A DNA stretch of 64,000 nucleotides from Occultella gossypii (GTDB taxonomy: Bacteria > Actinomycetota > Actinomycetes > Actinomycetales > Beutenbergiaceae). The stretch is taken from NCBI RefSeq assembly GCF_019947135.1, contig NZ_JAGSHT010000020.1:140008-204007 (forward strand). Reading direction: 5' to 3'. Shown piece after piece: positions 17,291 to 25,838 of the stretch. Every line of letters begins with the position of its first letter. Within the stretch, counting starts at the first letter, position 1. The notes below the pieces were generated by a model. The model saw nothing but the letters and a program-made list of their open reading frames with translations. It was not told the DNA's origin and did no database searches. The position numbers were made by a program, and so were the translations under genes.

Positions 17291-17929
17291 TCAGCCGACG
17301 GGCCGAGCGGCCTCGATCTCGACGGCCGGCAGGTGCTTGGCCGGGAGCGTCTTCGGCCGCCACGGCTGGCGCTGCGCCTCGAAGTCGGAGATCTCGGACT
17401 CGTGCTCGAGGGTGAGCCCGATGTCGTCCAGGCCCTCCATCAGGCGCCAGCGGGTGTAGTCGTCGATCTGGAACTGGGCGACGACGTCACCGCAGATCAC
17501 GGTGCGTGCCTCGAGGTCGACAGTCACCTCGGTGCCCGGCTCGGACTCCAGGATCTTCCAGATGAGCTCGATGTCCTCCTGGGCGACCTGGGCCGCGAGC
17601 AGGCCCTGCTTGCCGGAGTTCCCCCGGAAGATGTCCGCGAACCGGGGTGCGAGCACGGCCTTGAAGCCGTAGTCCTTGAGCGCCCAGACGGCGTGCTCCC
17701 GTGAGGACCCGGTGCCGAAGTCCGCGCCGGCGACGAGCACGGAACCGGAGGAGTAGGCCTCCTGGTTCAGTACGAACGACGGGTCGCCCCGCCAGGCGGC
17801 GAACAGCGCATCCTCGAACCCGGTGCGGGTGACCCGCTTCAGGTAGACGGCCGGGATGATCTGGTCGGTGTCGACGTTGTTGCGGCGCAGCGGCACCCCG
17901 ACGCCGGTGTGAGTGGTGAACTTCTCCAT
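17291..17929 (-). CDS. leuD: 3-isopropylmalate dehydratase small subunit
   Basis: LeuD forms the isopropylmalate isomerase with LeuC, converting 2- to 3-isopropylmalate in leucine synthesis. The 212-residue sequence has [36 protein letters not shown] and [18 protein letters not shown], all hallmarks of the small subunit, and the length is normal. The ATG at 17929 follows the leuC stop by 29 bases, so the two form an operon. The terminator at 17237-17276 lies just downstream. Confidence 0.96.
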   Translation of the reverse strand: MEKFTTHTGVGVPLRRNNVDTDQIIPAVYLKRVTRTGFEDALFAAWRGDPSFVLNQEAYSSGSVLVAGADFGTGSSREHAVWALKDYGFKAVLAPRFADIFRGNSGKQGLLAAQVAQEDIELIWKILESEPGTEVTVDLEARTVICGDVVAQFQIDDYTRWRLMEGLDDIGLTLEHESEISDFEAQRQPWRPKTLPAKHLPAVEIEAARPVG

Positions 17930-17958
17930 GACTGGTTCCTTCGTTTCGTCGGGGTGGC

Positions 17959-19440
17959 TCAGACCTGGACCTGCAGGCGCGGGTCGAGCGGGGCGAGCGG
18001 CGTGCCGTCGAAGGACGTCAGGTCGGTCTCCTCACCCAGATCGAGGTCCGCGAGCGAGGACAGGGTGCCACGGATCGCGGTCGCCGCGGCCACCAGCGGA
18101 GACACCAGGTGGGTCCGCCCGCCCTTGCCCTGGCGACCCTCGAAGTTCCGGTTCGAGGTGGACGCGGCCCGCTCCCCCGGCTTCAGCTGGTCCGGGTTCA
18201 TGCCCAGGCACATCGAGCATCCGGCGTTGCGCCACTCGGCGCCGAAGTCGAGGAAGATCCGGTCCAGGCCCTCGGCCTCGGCCTGCAGGCGCACCCGTGC
18301 GGAGGCGGGCACCACCAGCACGCGCACGTCGTCGGCCTTCTTGCGGCCCTTGACGACCTTCGCCACCGAACGCAGGTCCTCGATCCGCCCGTTCGTGCAG
18401 GAGCCGATGAACACGGTGTCCACGTGGATGTCGCGCAGCGGCGTACCCGGCACCAGGCCCATGTACTCGATGGCCCGCTCGGCGGTGGTGCGCTCGTTGT
18501 CGTCGCCGATCTCCTCGGGAACCGGCACGTTCGCGGACAGCGGCAGGCCCTGGCCCGGGTTCGTGCCCCAGGTGATGAACGGCTCGAGGTCGGACGCCTG
18601 GAGCACCACCTCGGCGTCGAACGTCGCGTCGTCGTCGGAGCGCAGCGTCTTCCAGTACTCGACGGCGGTGTCCCAGTCCGCGCCCTCCGGCGCGTGCGGG
18701 CGACCCTCGAGGTAGTCGAAGGTGGTCTGGTCCGGCGCGATCATGCCGGCCCGTGCACCCGCCTCGATCGACATGTTGCAGATGGTCATCCGCGCCTCCA
18801 TGGAGAGCCTGCGGATCGCCTCGCCGCGGTACTCGAGCACGTAGCCCTGGCCGCCGCCGGTGCCGATCTTGGCGATGATCGCCAGGATGATGTCCTTCGA
18901 CGTCGCGCCGGGCGGCAGGTCGCCGTCGACCGTGATCGCCATCGTCTTGAAGGGCGCCAGCGGCAGCGTCTGGGTGGCCAGCACGTGCTCGACCTCGCTG
19001 GTGCCGATCCCGAACGCGAGCGCGCCGAAGGCCCCGTGCGTGGAGGTGTGGGAGTCCCCACAGACGACCGTCAGACCGGGCATGGTCAGGCCGAGCTGCG
19101 GGCCGACCTGGTGCACGATGCCCTGGTCCGCGTCGCCGAGCGAGTGCAGCCGCACGCCGAACTCCTTGGCGTTGTTGCGCAGGGTGTCGATCTGGGTGCG
19201 GCTGGTCAGGTCCGCGATCGGCAGGTCGATGTCGAGCGTGGGGGTGTTGTGGTCCTCGGTCGCCAGCGTCAGATCCGGGCGTCGGACCGTCCGGCCGGTG
19301 AGGCGCAGTCCTTCGAACGCCTGCGGACTGGTCACCTCGTGGACCAGGTGCAGATCGATGTACAGCAGGTCCGGAACGCCGTCCGCGCCCTTGCGGACCA
19401 CGTGGTCCTGCCACACCTTTTCAGCCAGAGTTCCGGCCAT
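17959..19440 (-). CDS. leuC: 3-isopropylmalate dehydratase large subunit
   Basis: A 493-residue aconitase-family protein carrying the 4Fe-4S cluster of isopropylmalate isomerase. The cluster cysteines are in FIGSCTNGR and [25 protein letters not shown] and [17 protein letters not shown] are further active-site segments. The gene is transcribed with leuD and diverges from ndgR, the arrangement found in Streptomyces and mycobacteria. The start has GAAGG upstream. Between the leuC and ndgR starts lies a short inverted repeat (19504-19522), probably the NdgR binding site controlling leucine synthesis. Confidence 0.97.
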   Translation of the reverse strand: MAGTLAEKVWQDHVVRKGADGVPDLLYIDLHLVHEVTSPQAFEGLRLTGRTVRRPDLTLATEDHNTPTLDIDLPIADLTSRTQIDTLRNNAKEFGVRLHSLGDADQGIVHQVGPQLGLTMPGLTVVCGDSHTSTHGAFGALAFGIGTSEVEHVLATQTLPLAPFKTMAITVDGDLPPGATSKDIILAIIAKIGTGGGQGYVLEYRGEAIRRLSMEARMTICNMSIEAGARAGMIAPDQTTFDYLEGRPHAPEGADWDTAVEYWKTLRSDDDATFDAEVVLQASDLEPFITWGTNPGQGLPLSANVPVPEEIGDDNERTTAERAIEYMGLVPGTPLRDIHVDTVFIGSCTNGRIEDLRSVAKVVKGRKKADDVRVLVVPASARVRLQAEAEGLDRIFLDFGAEWRNAGCSMCLGMNPDQLKPGERAASTSNRNFEGRQGKGGRTHLVSPLVAAATAIRGTLSSLADLDLGEETDLTSFDGTPLAPLDPRLQVQV

Positions 19441-19503
19441 GTCACGTCACCTTCTTCGTTCTGCAACCCCGTGGGTTTGGGGCTGTGTTGCCATCCGGAC
19501 TTG

Positions 19504-19522
19504 CGTCTCACGGTGCGAGACG
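19504..19522. promoter_or_regulatory. Probable NdgR operator between leuC and ndgR
   Basis: Arms CGTCTC and GAGACG are separated by seven bases. The site is within the 95-base divergent region, 14 bases before the ndgR ATG. Regulators of the NdgR/LtbR group are known to bind the leuC promoter region; assigning this repeat is inference. Confidence 0.55.
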
Positions 19523-19535
19523 GCAATATCGACCT

Positions 19536-20258
19536 ATGGACAACTCTAGCGGAGTCGGCGTTCTTGACAAGGCGGCCATCGTCCTGGGTGCTCTCGAGGC
19601 GGGCCCCGCGACCTTGGCCCAGTTGGTGGCGGCGACCCATCTCGCCCGCCCCACGGCGCACCGCCTCGCGGTGGCGCTCGAACACCACCGCCTCGTCTCC
19701 CGTGACATGCAGGGCCGCTTCGTGCTCGGCCCGCGCCTGGCCGAGCTCGCCTCGGCCGCCGGTGAGGACCGGCTGCTCGCCGCCGCGGGCTCCGTGCTGC
19801 TCGCCCTGCGTGACCACACCGGCGAGAGCGCCCAGTTGTTCCGCCGCCAGGGCGACCAGCGCATCTGCGTCGCCGCCGCCGAGAAGCAGATGGGCCTGCG
19901 CGACTCGATCCCGGTCGGCGCGACCCTGTCGATGATGGCCGGTTCGGCCGCGCAGATCCTGCTCGCCTGGGAGGAGCCGGACCGCCTGCACCGCGGCCTG
20001 CACGGCGCGAAGTTCACCGCCACGATCCTGTCCGGTGTACGCCGGCGCGGCTGGGCGCAGAGCGTCAGCGAGCGCGAGGTCGGTGTCGCTTCGGTGTCCG
20101 CGCCGGTGCGTGGCCCCTCCGGCCGGGTGATCGCCGCCGTCTCCGTCTCCGGACCGATCGAGCGGATGACCCGTCAGCCCGGCCGCGTGCACGCGAACGC
20201 CGTGATGGCAGCCGCGAACCGGCTCACCGACGTGCTGCGCGCCACCGAGGAGAGCTGA
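19536..20258 (+). CDS. ndgR: IclR-family regulator, NdgR/LtbR type
   Basis: A 240-residue IclR-family protein. The N-terminal winged helix (about residues 8-68) includes ATLAQLVAATHLARPTAHRL. The C-terminal effector domain has AQLFRRQGDQRICVAAAE and ends with ASVSAPVRGPSGRVIAAVSVSGP. Divergent placement next to leuCD is diagnostic of NdgR (Streptomyces) and LtbR (Corynebacterium), which regulate leucine and other amino-acid genes and antibiotic production. The ATG at 19536 gives the standard N-terminus; the longer frame starts inside the operator. Confidence 0.9.
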   Translation: MDNSSGVGVLDKAAIVLGALEAGPATLAQLVAATHLARPTAHRLAVALEHHRLVSRDMQGRFVLGPRLAELASAAGEDRLLAAAGSVLLALRDHTGESAQLFRRQGDQRICVAAAEKQMGLRDSIPVGATLSMMAGSAAQILLAWEEPDRLHRGLHGAKFTATILSGVRRRGWAQSVSEREVGVASVSAPVRGPSGRVIAAVSVSGPIERMTRQPGRVHANAVMAAANRLTDVLRATEES

Positions 20259-20264
20259 CCGCCC

Positions 20265-20283
20265 GACGGCGCACCTCGCCGTC
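20265..20283. terminator. Possible terminator hairpin after ndgR
   Basis: A seven-base perfect stem, GACGGCG and CGCCGTC, with loop CACCT, lies between the convergent stops of ndgR (20258) and the penicillin-binding protein gene (20347). No T-run follows, so this is tentative. Confidence 0.4.
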
Positions 20284-20346
20284 TGCGGGTCGCTTGCGCC
20301 CGTCGGGGGCCGGGCCGCGGGCCGAACCCCCTTGGCACGAGGCCGC

Positions 20347-22416
20347 TCAGCCCTGCCGAGCGACCTCCAGGAACGAGCGGATCAGCGGCCCCGAGGTCGC
20401 CGAGCCGTAGTCCCCGACCTCCACGAACGCGGCGACGGCGAGGTCGCCGTCGTAGGCGATCATCCAGGCGTGGGTCTGATCGGCGTCGCCGAACTCCGCG
20501 GTGCCGCTCTTGGCCCCGACGTCGTCCCCGTCCAGGCCGGTCAGCTGGGCCGACGCCGTGCCGTAGGAGACGACGGCGCGCATCGCCGCCCGGAGCTGGG
20601 CCGCCTCCTCGTTCGTGAGCGCAACGACGTCGGTGTCCGTGGCGTCGGTCGCCGTGTCGTCGGCGTCGCCCGTGCTGTCGTCGGTCGCCGTGTCGTCGGC
20701 GTCACCGGTGGCCTCCGCGGTCGCCGTGGCCCCATCGGTGGCGCCGTCGGTCGCCCCGGCGTCGGTCGGCTCCCCCTCGGGCAGGGACAGCAGGTACGGC
20801 TCCACGCGCGCCCCGGCGGCCACGGACGCCGCGACCGTGGCCATGGCCAGGGGCGAGGCGAGCACCTGGCCCTGGCCGATCAGGTCGGCGGCGTGCAGCG
20901 TGCCGGCAGCCTCGCTGGGCACCGACCCGAGGTAGTACGGGAAGCCGAGCTCGGGGGTCGCGGCGAGCCCGAGGGAGGCGGCCGCCGAGGCGATGTCGGC
21001 GGCACCGACGCGCTGGTACTCGGCGATCAGCGCGGTGTTGCACGAGTGCGCGATCGCCGTCTCCAGCGTGATGTCGCCGAGCGCGGCGGCCGGGTACCCG
21101 GGGTAGTTGGAGAACTCACGTCCGTCCACGGTGACGGTCTCGGTGCAGGACACGGTGTCGTCGAGGCCCATCCCGGAGCGCAGCAGGGCGAGCAGGGTGA
21201 CGATCTTGAAGGTCGAGCCCGGGGCGTACTGGCCGACCGTCGCCGTCGAGAGCCCATCCCCGCCCGGACCGCTGGCGGCCGCGAGGATCTCGCCGGTCGA
21301 TGGCCGGATCGCCACGATCGCGCTGGCCGGCTCGATCGGGGCGAGGAGCGACTCGGCGAGGATCTGCAGGCCTGCATCGAGGGTGGTGGACAGGGCGGTG
21401 CCCTGGACGGCGTCGGAGGCATAGACCTCGGTGACGCTCTCGCCGTCGACGATCGAGATGACGGTGCCTCGGATACCGCGCAACTGCTCGTCGTAGAGGC
21501 GCTGCAGCCCGGACCGCCCGACCATGTCGCCCTCGACGATCACGCCGTCGGACTCCGCGATGATCTCAGCGGTGGCCTCCCCCACCCGGCCCAGGATCGG
21601 CCCGGCGAAGCCCTCCGTCGGCCCGAGCTGACGCTCATCGGAGAGCATGTTCACCCCGGGCAGCGCGCGCACCGCGTCCAGGTCGATGCTGCCCGGGTCC
21701 TCCTGGGCCACGACTGCGGCCTCCAGATAGGCCCGCGGCCCGGCCCCGAGGACCCGGTCCGCATAGGCCTGCGGGTCGGACAGTCCGACCGCCTCGGCGA
21801 GGGCGAGCGCAGCGGGCTCCCACTCCTCGGCACCGATGAACGTCTTGTCGATCCCGATCCGGAAGACGTTCCGGTTGGTCACGATCACCTCGCCGCCGCT
21901 GCCGAGCACCTCACCTCGGGCCGGCTGGGTACGGGTGAGGTCGTAGACGCCCGTCTCGCCGAGGTCGGCCCCGAGGAGGTCGCGTTGCCAGGTGGCCGTC
22001 CAGGTGTCGTCGGACTCGACCAGGTGCACCGAGACCGGGTACGACCAGTCCTCGTCGGTCCCCTCGACGTCCCACGTCCAACCGAGCGCAGCGTCGGCCG
22101 CACGGCCCTCGCCCTCGTCGTAGACGCTGCTCACCCAGGAGACCTCGACGGCGCGTGGAACCGGTGCGAGCGCGCCGAGTACGGCCTCGGTGTCAGCGAC
22201 CGCCAGCGCGCGGTCCTCGTCACTCAGCGGCGCGTCGTCGAAGGTTCCGGCGGTCAGCGCCTGCGCGATGGCCAGTGCGGCGGCCTCCTGCGGCGGGAGC
22301 GAGTCGTCCCCACCGTCCGGGTCGGTGTCGGTACAGGCGGCGAGTCCGCCGGCGAGTAGGGCGAGGGTCAGCCCGATCCCGATCTTCCGGTCGAACCGCA
22401 CCGAACCTGCCGCCAT
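20347..22416 (-). CDS. Lipoprotein penicillin-binding transpeptidase (MecA_N / class B type)
   Basis: A class B penicillin-binding protein of 689 residues. A lipobox (GGLAAC, Cys28) replaces the usual uncleaved anchor. An NTF2-like MecA_N-type domain follows (about residues 45-150), then a PBP dimerisation domain and the transpeptidase domain. Catalytic motifs are all present: Ser401 in APGSTFKIV, Ser458 in HSCN and Lys636 in KSGTAEF. Between the second and third motifs (about residues 549-597) is a low-complexity Asp/Ala/Thr/Gly insert. It probably cross-links peptidoglycan outside the membrane; MecA_N proteins can have low beta-lactam affinity. The ATG at 22416 has a strong GAGGAG site and gives a clean signal peptide. 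Confidence 0.9.
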   Translation of the reverse strand: MAAGSVRFDRKIGIGLTLALLAGGLAACTDTDPDGGDDSLPPQEAAALAIAQALTAGTFDDAPLSDEDRALAVADTEAVLGALAPVPRAVEVSWVSSVYDEGEGRAADAALGWTWDVEGTDEDWSYPVSVHLVESDDTWTATWQRDLLGADLGETGVYDLTRTQPARGEVLGSGGEVIVTNRNVFRIGIDKTFIGAEEWEPAALALAEAVGLSDPQAYADRVLGAGPRAYLEAAVVAQEDPGSIDLDAVRALPGVNMLSDERQLGPTEGFAGPILGRVGEATAEIIAESDGVIVEGDMVGRSGLQRLYDEQLRGIRGTVISIVDGESVTEVYASDAVQGTALSTTLDAGLQILAESLLAPIEPASAIVAIRPSTGEILAAASGPGGDGLSTATVGQYAPGSTFKIVTLLALLRSGMGLDDTVSCTETVTVDGREFSNYPGYPAAALGDITLETAIAHSCNTALIAEYQRVGAADIASAAASLGLAATPELGFPYYLGSVPSEAAGTLHAADLIGQGQVLASPLAMATVAASVAAGARVEPYLLSLPEGEPTDAGATDGATDGATATAEATGDADDTATDDSTGDADDTATDATDTDVVALTNEEAAQLRAAMRAVVSYGTASAQLTGLDGDDVGAKSGTAEFGDADQTHAWMIAYDGDLAVAAFVEVGDYGSATSGPLIRSFLEVARQG

Positions 22417-22444
22417 GTCGCACTCCTCGTCGTGGGCCGGCACG

Positions 22445-22450
22445 AGCCTA
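22445..22450 (-). promoter_or_regulatory. -10 hexamer TAGGCT for the penicillin-binding protein
   Basis: TAGGCT lies 28 bases upstream of the ATG at 22416, allowing a short leader that contains the GAGGAG site. No good -35 element is visible. Confidence 0.35.
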
Positions 22451-22485
22451 ACCTGGGTCGCAGGACCGGACGGCGGAGACACGAC

Positions 22486-22516
22486 GAAGGCCCCCGCTCG
22501 GTGAGCGGGGGCCTTC
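22486..22516. terminator. Terminator of the tRNA operon
   Basis: A perfect 14-base inverted repeat, GAAGGCCCCCGCTC (22486-22499) and GAGCGGGGGCCTTC (22503-22516), with a three-base loop. It lies six bases beyond the 3' end of tRNA-Glu in the direction of transcription. No T-run follows, as is common in actinobacterial terminators. Confidence 0.8.
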
Positions 22517-22522
22517 GGTTTG

Positions 22523-22595
22523 TAGCCCCGACCGGATTCGAACCGGCGCTACCGCCGTGAGAGGGCGGCGTCCTAGGCCACTAGACGACGGGGCC
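22523..22595 (-). tRNA. tRNA-Glu (anticodon CTC)
   Basis: A 73-base cloverleaf. The acceptor arm GGCCCCG pairs with CGGGGCT, the D-arm is in GTCTAGTGGCCTAGGAC, the anticodon loop CCTCTCA reads CTC, and the T-arm carries GGTTCGAATCC. CCA is not encoded. It follows tRNA-Gln by 53 bases, is transcribed with it, and precedes a strong terminator. In mycobacteria the same Gln/Glu tRNA pair lies near gltX, which uses glutamate tRNA as substrate and is further upstream here. Confidence 0.95.
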
Positions 22596-22648
22596 GTGCA
22601 CTGGAAGATCATAGCGGAAGCTCCGAGGAGCGCCTGCCATGCCTACCG

Positions 22649-22720
22649 CTGGGGTACCAGGACTCGAACCTAGACTAACTGGACCAGAACCAGTCGTGCT
22701 GCCAATTACACCATACCCCA
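22649..22720 (-). tRNA. tRNA-Gln (anticodon CTG)
   Basis: A 72-base cloverleaf. The acceptor arm TGGGGTA pairs perfectly with TACCCCA, followed by discriminator G. The anticodon loop TTCTGGT reads CTG, and the T-arm has GGTTCGAGTCC. CCA is not encoded. It is the first gene of the two-tRNA operon, about 60 bases downstream of a good promoter at 22790-22818. Confidence 0.95.
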
Positions 22721-22789
22721 TGGGGGTATAACGTCCGGCCCGGATGCAGGCGAATCGCACCCGAAACGTGAACGTCGTACCGGCGAGGA

Positions 22790-22818
22790 ACTCTACCCGA
22801 GCCGGGCCCGTTGACCAA
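22790..22818 (-). promoter_or_regulatory. Promoter of the tRNA-Gln/tRNA-Glu operon
   Basis: On the minus strand TTGGTC (22813-22818) and TAGAGT (22790-22795) are separated by exactly 17 bases, the best housekeeping-type promoter seen here. Transcription would start near 22783 and give a leader of about 60 bases before tRNA-Gln. Confidence 0.65.
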
Positions 22819-22884
22819 AACCCGAGGCCGTGGGCGAAGTCACATCCCGGCGCCGGCGTGCCGAGCGACGCCGATCCGGCCCCT

Positions 22885-23892
22885 TCAGGACGCGGCCGCG
22901 GCGACGGCGAGGAACTCGTCGATGGTGCGCGCCGTCACACGCCGGTCCAGGAACTCCGCCACCCCGGCCTCGCTGCGGGCCAGGTGCTCCCCGGCGAGCC
23001 AGGCCCGCACGTGCAGTTCAAGGATGTGGCCAAGCACACAGAGCACCATCGAGAAGTCCCCCGGTGCGCGCAGCCGGGCGGGTCCACCCGCGGCCAGGTA
23101 GCCGTCGAGGAACCGCCGGGCCCGGCCCGCATCGACGCGCCCGACGCCGTCGGTCGCGAACTCGGTCAGCACCATCGCGAGTTCTCCGGCCGGGTCGGCC
23201 GGGCCCGCGTTGTCCCAGTCGATCACGCAGACGCGCCCGCCCGGGGTGGTCCGCACGTTGTCCGCCCACAGGTCCCGGTGGCAGATCCGCAGGCCCGACG
23301 GCGGCCGCACCACCTTCTCGAGGTCGCTCACCGATGCCGTCACGGCGGCGAGGTCCACGGCGAACGGCGCCGCGCCGTCGGCCGCCGCCCGGGCGAGCTC
23401 GGCCCAGGCCCGCTCCCCCACGATCTCGGTGTACCAGGGGTCCACGGGAGCCGTGGTCGGTTCGCCGATCCGGTGCAACACCCCGAGGAGGTGCCCGACG
23501 GCGCCCGGATCGATGCCGAGGTCGGCATCGTCCAGGTCCACCCAGTCGTAGACCCGGACCTGGGTCGGCGCGCCCTCAGGGCGGCCCTCGGCCAGGTCGG
23601 CGAGCAGATCACCCTCGGTGGTGCGGACGGTGGCGGGTGCGAACACGCCCGCGTCGATCGAGGCGTCGGCGAACGCGGCGTTGGCGCGCATCTCGTGCTC
23701 ATCCTGACGGCGCAGCGGCACCTTGACCGCGTACTCGCCCTTGGTGGTGCTCAGGCGCCAGACGGCACCCTGCATCCCGGTTGCGGTGGGGCCGGTCAGC
23801 GCTGCCACCGGACCGAGGCGGTAGCGCCGCGCGATCGCCGCCGCGTCGGCCTGGCTCAGCATCAGTTCGCCGATGCCAGGCGGGCCGCTCAC
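22885..23892 (-). CDS. Aminoglycoside-phosphotransferase-family (APH) protein
   Basis: A 335-residue kinase-like protein. The N-lobe has GMQGAVWRLSTTKGEYAVKV with the ATP-binding lysine. The Brenner motif is LRICHRDLWADNV, holding the catalytic aspartate, and the metal-binding segment is VCVIDWDNAGPADP. Family members phosphorylate small molecules such as antibiotics or sugars; the substrate is not predictable here. The GTG at 23892 overlaps the response-regulator stop by four bases (GTGA), so it is the third gene of the kinase-regulator-APH operon. That coupling suggests the enzyme is made in response to the signal sensed by the kinase. An internal ATG at 23862 is an alternative start. Confidence 0.85.
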   Translation of the reverse strand: MSGPPGIGELMLSQADAAAIARRYRLGPVAALTGPTATGMQGAVWRLSTTKGEYAVKVPLRRQDEHEMRANAAFADASIDAGVFAPATVRTTEGDLLADLAEGRPEGAPTQVRVYDWVDLDDADLGIDPGAVGHLLGVLHRIGEPTTAPVDPWYTEIVGERAWAELARAAADGAAPFAVDLAAVTASVSDLEKVVRPPSGLRICHRDLWADNVRTTPGGRVCVIDWDNAGPADPAGELAMVLTEFATDGVGRVDAGRARRFLDGYLAAGGPARLRAPGDFSMVLCVLGHILELHVRAWLAGEHLARSEAGVAEFLDRRVTARTIDEFLAVAAAAS

Positions 23893-24599
23893 CGGTCGCC
23901 CTCGAGCAGACCCAGGTCGAGCGCGCGCAGGACGGCGCGGGTCCGGTCCCGGACGCCGAGCTTCGCGAACACGCTGGACAGATGGTTCTTCACGGTGCCG
24001 GCGGCCAGGTGCAGGGCGGTGCCGATCTCGGCGTTGGAGTAGCCGGCCGCGGCCAGCCGCAGCACGTCCAGCTCCCGGGCGGTCAGCGACTCCGGCCGTT
24101 CGATGCCCCGCACTTGCTCCTCGCGCCCGGCGACGGCGCGGAACAGCCGGTCGGTCAGGCCCGGTTGGAGCAGGGTGCCGCCGGCGGCGAGGGTGCCGAT
24201 GGCCCCGACGAGCTGGGCCAGCGTGACGTCCTTGAGGAGGTAGCCCTTCGCGCCCGCGCGCAGAGCGCGCAGCACGAGTTCGTCGTCGTCGAACGTGGTC
24301 AGGACGAGCACCGGGACGGCCGAGCCGCGTTCGGCGAGCGCCTCCAGGGTGGCGATGCCGTCCCGGCGGGGCATCCGCAGGTCGAGCAGCAGCACGTCCA
24401 CACCGGTGGCGTCGAGCAGGTCCAGCGCCTCGTCGCCGTCGGCCGCCTCGCCGACCACGGCGACCTCGTCGCTGAGCGAGAGCAGGCTGAGGATGCCCTG
24501 GCGGACCAAGGTCTGGTCGTCGACCACGGCCACCCGGATCGGCGCCCCACCGGCCGGTGCCGCACCGTCGGAGCCGCCGCCGTCGGGCCGGCCCGTCAC
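23889..24599 (-). CDS. NarL/LuxR-family response regulator (module C)
   Basis: A 236-residue response regulator. After a flexible Gly/Ala-rich start, the receiver begins at IRVAVVDDQTLVRQG; the phospho-aspartate is in VLLLDLRMPRRDG and lysine in YLLKDVTLAQL. The LuxR HTH has SLTARELDVLRLAAAG and AGTVKNHLSSVFAKLG. The GTG at 24599 overlaps the kinase stop and its stop overlaps the APH start, so three genes are coupled. It is expected to regulate the divergent ABC exporter at 25839-27406. Confidence 0.92.
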   Translation of the reverse strand: MTGRPDGGGSDGAAPAGGAPIRVAVVDDQTLVRQGILSLLSLSDEVAVVGEAADGDEALDLLDATGVDVLLLDLRMPRRDGIATLEALAERGSAVPVLVLTTFDDDELVLRALRAGAKGYLLKDVTLAQLVGAIGTLAAGGTLLQPGLTDRLFRAVAGREEQVRGIERPESLTARELDVLRLAAAGYSNAEIGTALHLAAGTVKNHLSSVFAKLGVRDRTRAVLRALDLGLLEGDR

Positions 24600-25708
24600 G
24601 ACGGTCCCACCGTGAGCAGCAACCGGAACCCGCGGCCGGGCTCGGACGCCAGCGTGAGGGTGCCCCCGATCGCCTCCACCCGTTCGGCCATCCCGCGCAG
24701 CCCGTTGCCCCGTTCGATCGCGGCGGTGCCCCGGCCGTCGTCCTCGGCCCGCACGGTCAGCCCGTCGGCGTCGGAGCGGACGTCGATCCGCAGCCGGGTG
24801 GCCCGCGCATGCCGCAGGGTGTTCGTGAGGGCCTCCTGGACGCAGCGCACCACGACCAGCGTGCGCTCCTCGTCGAGCGGGCGCACCTCCGCGACGGACA
24901 GGCTGACGGCGAGCCCCGGCACGTCGGAGACGATCGCCCGCAGGGTCGGCTCGAGTCCGACCGGCGCGTCCCGCATCTCGCCGACGGTCGCACGCACATC
25001 GGTGAGCAGCCCCTTGGCGATGCCACGGGCCCGGGTGACGTGTTCGAGCCCGTCGCCGGTGGTCCGGTGGGCGGCCACCTCGAGCTCGAGGGCCAGCGCG
25101 GTCAACTGGTGGCCGAGCACGTCGTGCAGTTCCCGGGCGATCCGGAGCCGCTCGGCGGACCGGCTGGTCGTCTCCAGCACCGCGGCCGAGGCGCGCAGCT
25201 CGGCGTGGGCGACGGCGAGCTCCTCCCGGGCCCGCGCCTCCTTGCGCGCCGACCCGATGACCAGCGACGCGAACGCCTGGAACGCGAAATAGGTGACCGT
25301 GGTGAGGACGACGTTCGCAACGGTCGCTCCGCTCAGGGCGCTGCCGATGGACACGGCGATGGTCTGCGTCACCACCACCGCCGCGACCCACCGCGGCTCG
25401 AGCACGTAGGCGGCGGTGGCGGCCGTCACCACGAGCAGGACCGAACTCCAGCCGAGCTGTGGTTCGGCGAGCCAGACCGTCATCCCGCTGACCACCAGGA
25501 TCGCGACCACCAGTGACTCGGGCAGCAGGGCGCGGATGAACAGCTCGGTGTCCAGGACGAACGTGAGCGCGAACACGGCGTACGCGACCCACCAGACGAC
25601 GGCCGACGGGCCATCGAGTGCACCGGCCGCGAACGTCGTGACTCCGACCGCGAGCGTCGCGAGCAGCCCCGCGCCGGCGCTCATCCGTTCCGACGTGCCA
25701 GGGGCCAT
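24596..25708 (-). CDS. HisKA_3-type sensor histidine kinase (module C)
   Basis: A 370-residue kinase with five or six N-terminal membrane segments (about residues 10-150) and no sizeable exported loop. A coiled linker (ARKEARAREELAVAHAELR) leads to HisKA_3 with the histidine in RIARELHDVLGHQLTAL. The HATPase domain has CVQEALTNTLRHARA, EDDGRGTAAIERGNGLRGM and a final GRGFRLLLTV. The ATG at 25708 is chosen because TAGAGT is seven bases upstream; a second ATG at 25684 is possible. It is divergent from the exporter genes. Confidence 0.92.
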   Translation of the reverse strand: MAPGTSERMSAGAGLLATLAVGVTTFAAGALDGPSAVVWWVAYAVFALTFVLDTELFIRALLPESLVVAILVVSGMTVWLAEPQLGWSSVLLVVTAATAAYVLEPRWVAAVVVTQTIAVSIGSALSGATVANVVLTTVTYFAFQAFASLVIGSARKEARAREELAVAHAELRASAAVLETTSRSAERLRIARELHDVLGHQLTALALELEVAAHRTTGDGLEHVTRARGIAKGLLTDVRATVGEMRDAPVGLEPTLRAIVSDVPGLAVSLSVAEVRPLDEERTLVVVRCVQEALTNTLRHARATRLRIDVRSDADGLTVRAEDDGRGTAAIERGNGLRGMAERVEAIGGTLTLASEPGRGFRLLLTVGPS

Positions 25709-25715
25709 GCTCCGA

Positions 25716-25721
25716 ACTCTA
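25716..25721 (-). promoter_or_regulatory. -10 hexamer TAGAGT for the module C kinase
   Basis: TAGAGT is seven bases before the ATG at 25708. Confidence 0.45.
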
Positions 25722-25838
25722 GCCAGGCGGCATCCGCGCGCGATGTGCCATTGGTCATGGGTCGCATCGGTGCCGTCCGGCACATCCGCCACGCGCGCCG
25801 CCTTCCTAGCGTGGTTCATCAGTCGGAAGGAGACTGAA

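Noticed and set aside
19441..19535. Leucine attenuator or leader peptide before leuC
   Set aside because: No run of leucine codons and no convincing competing hairpins; the inverted repeat fits an NdgR operator better.
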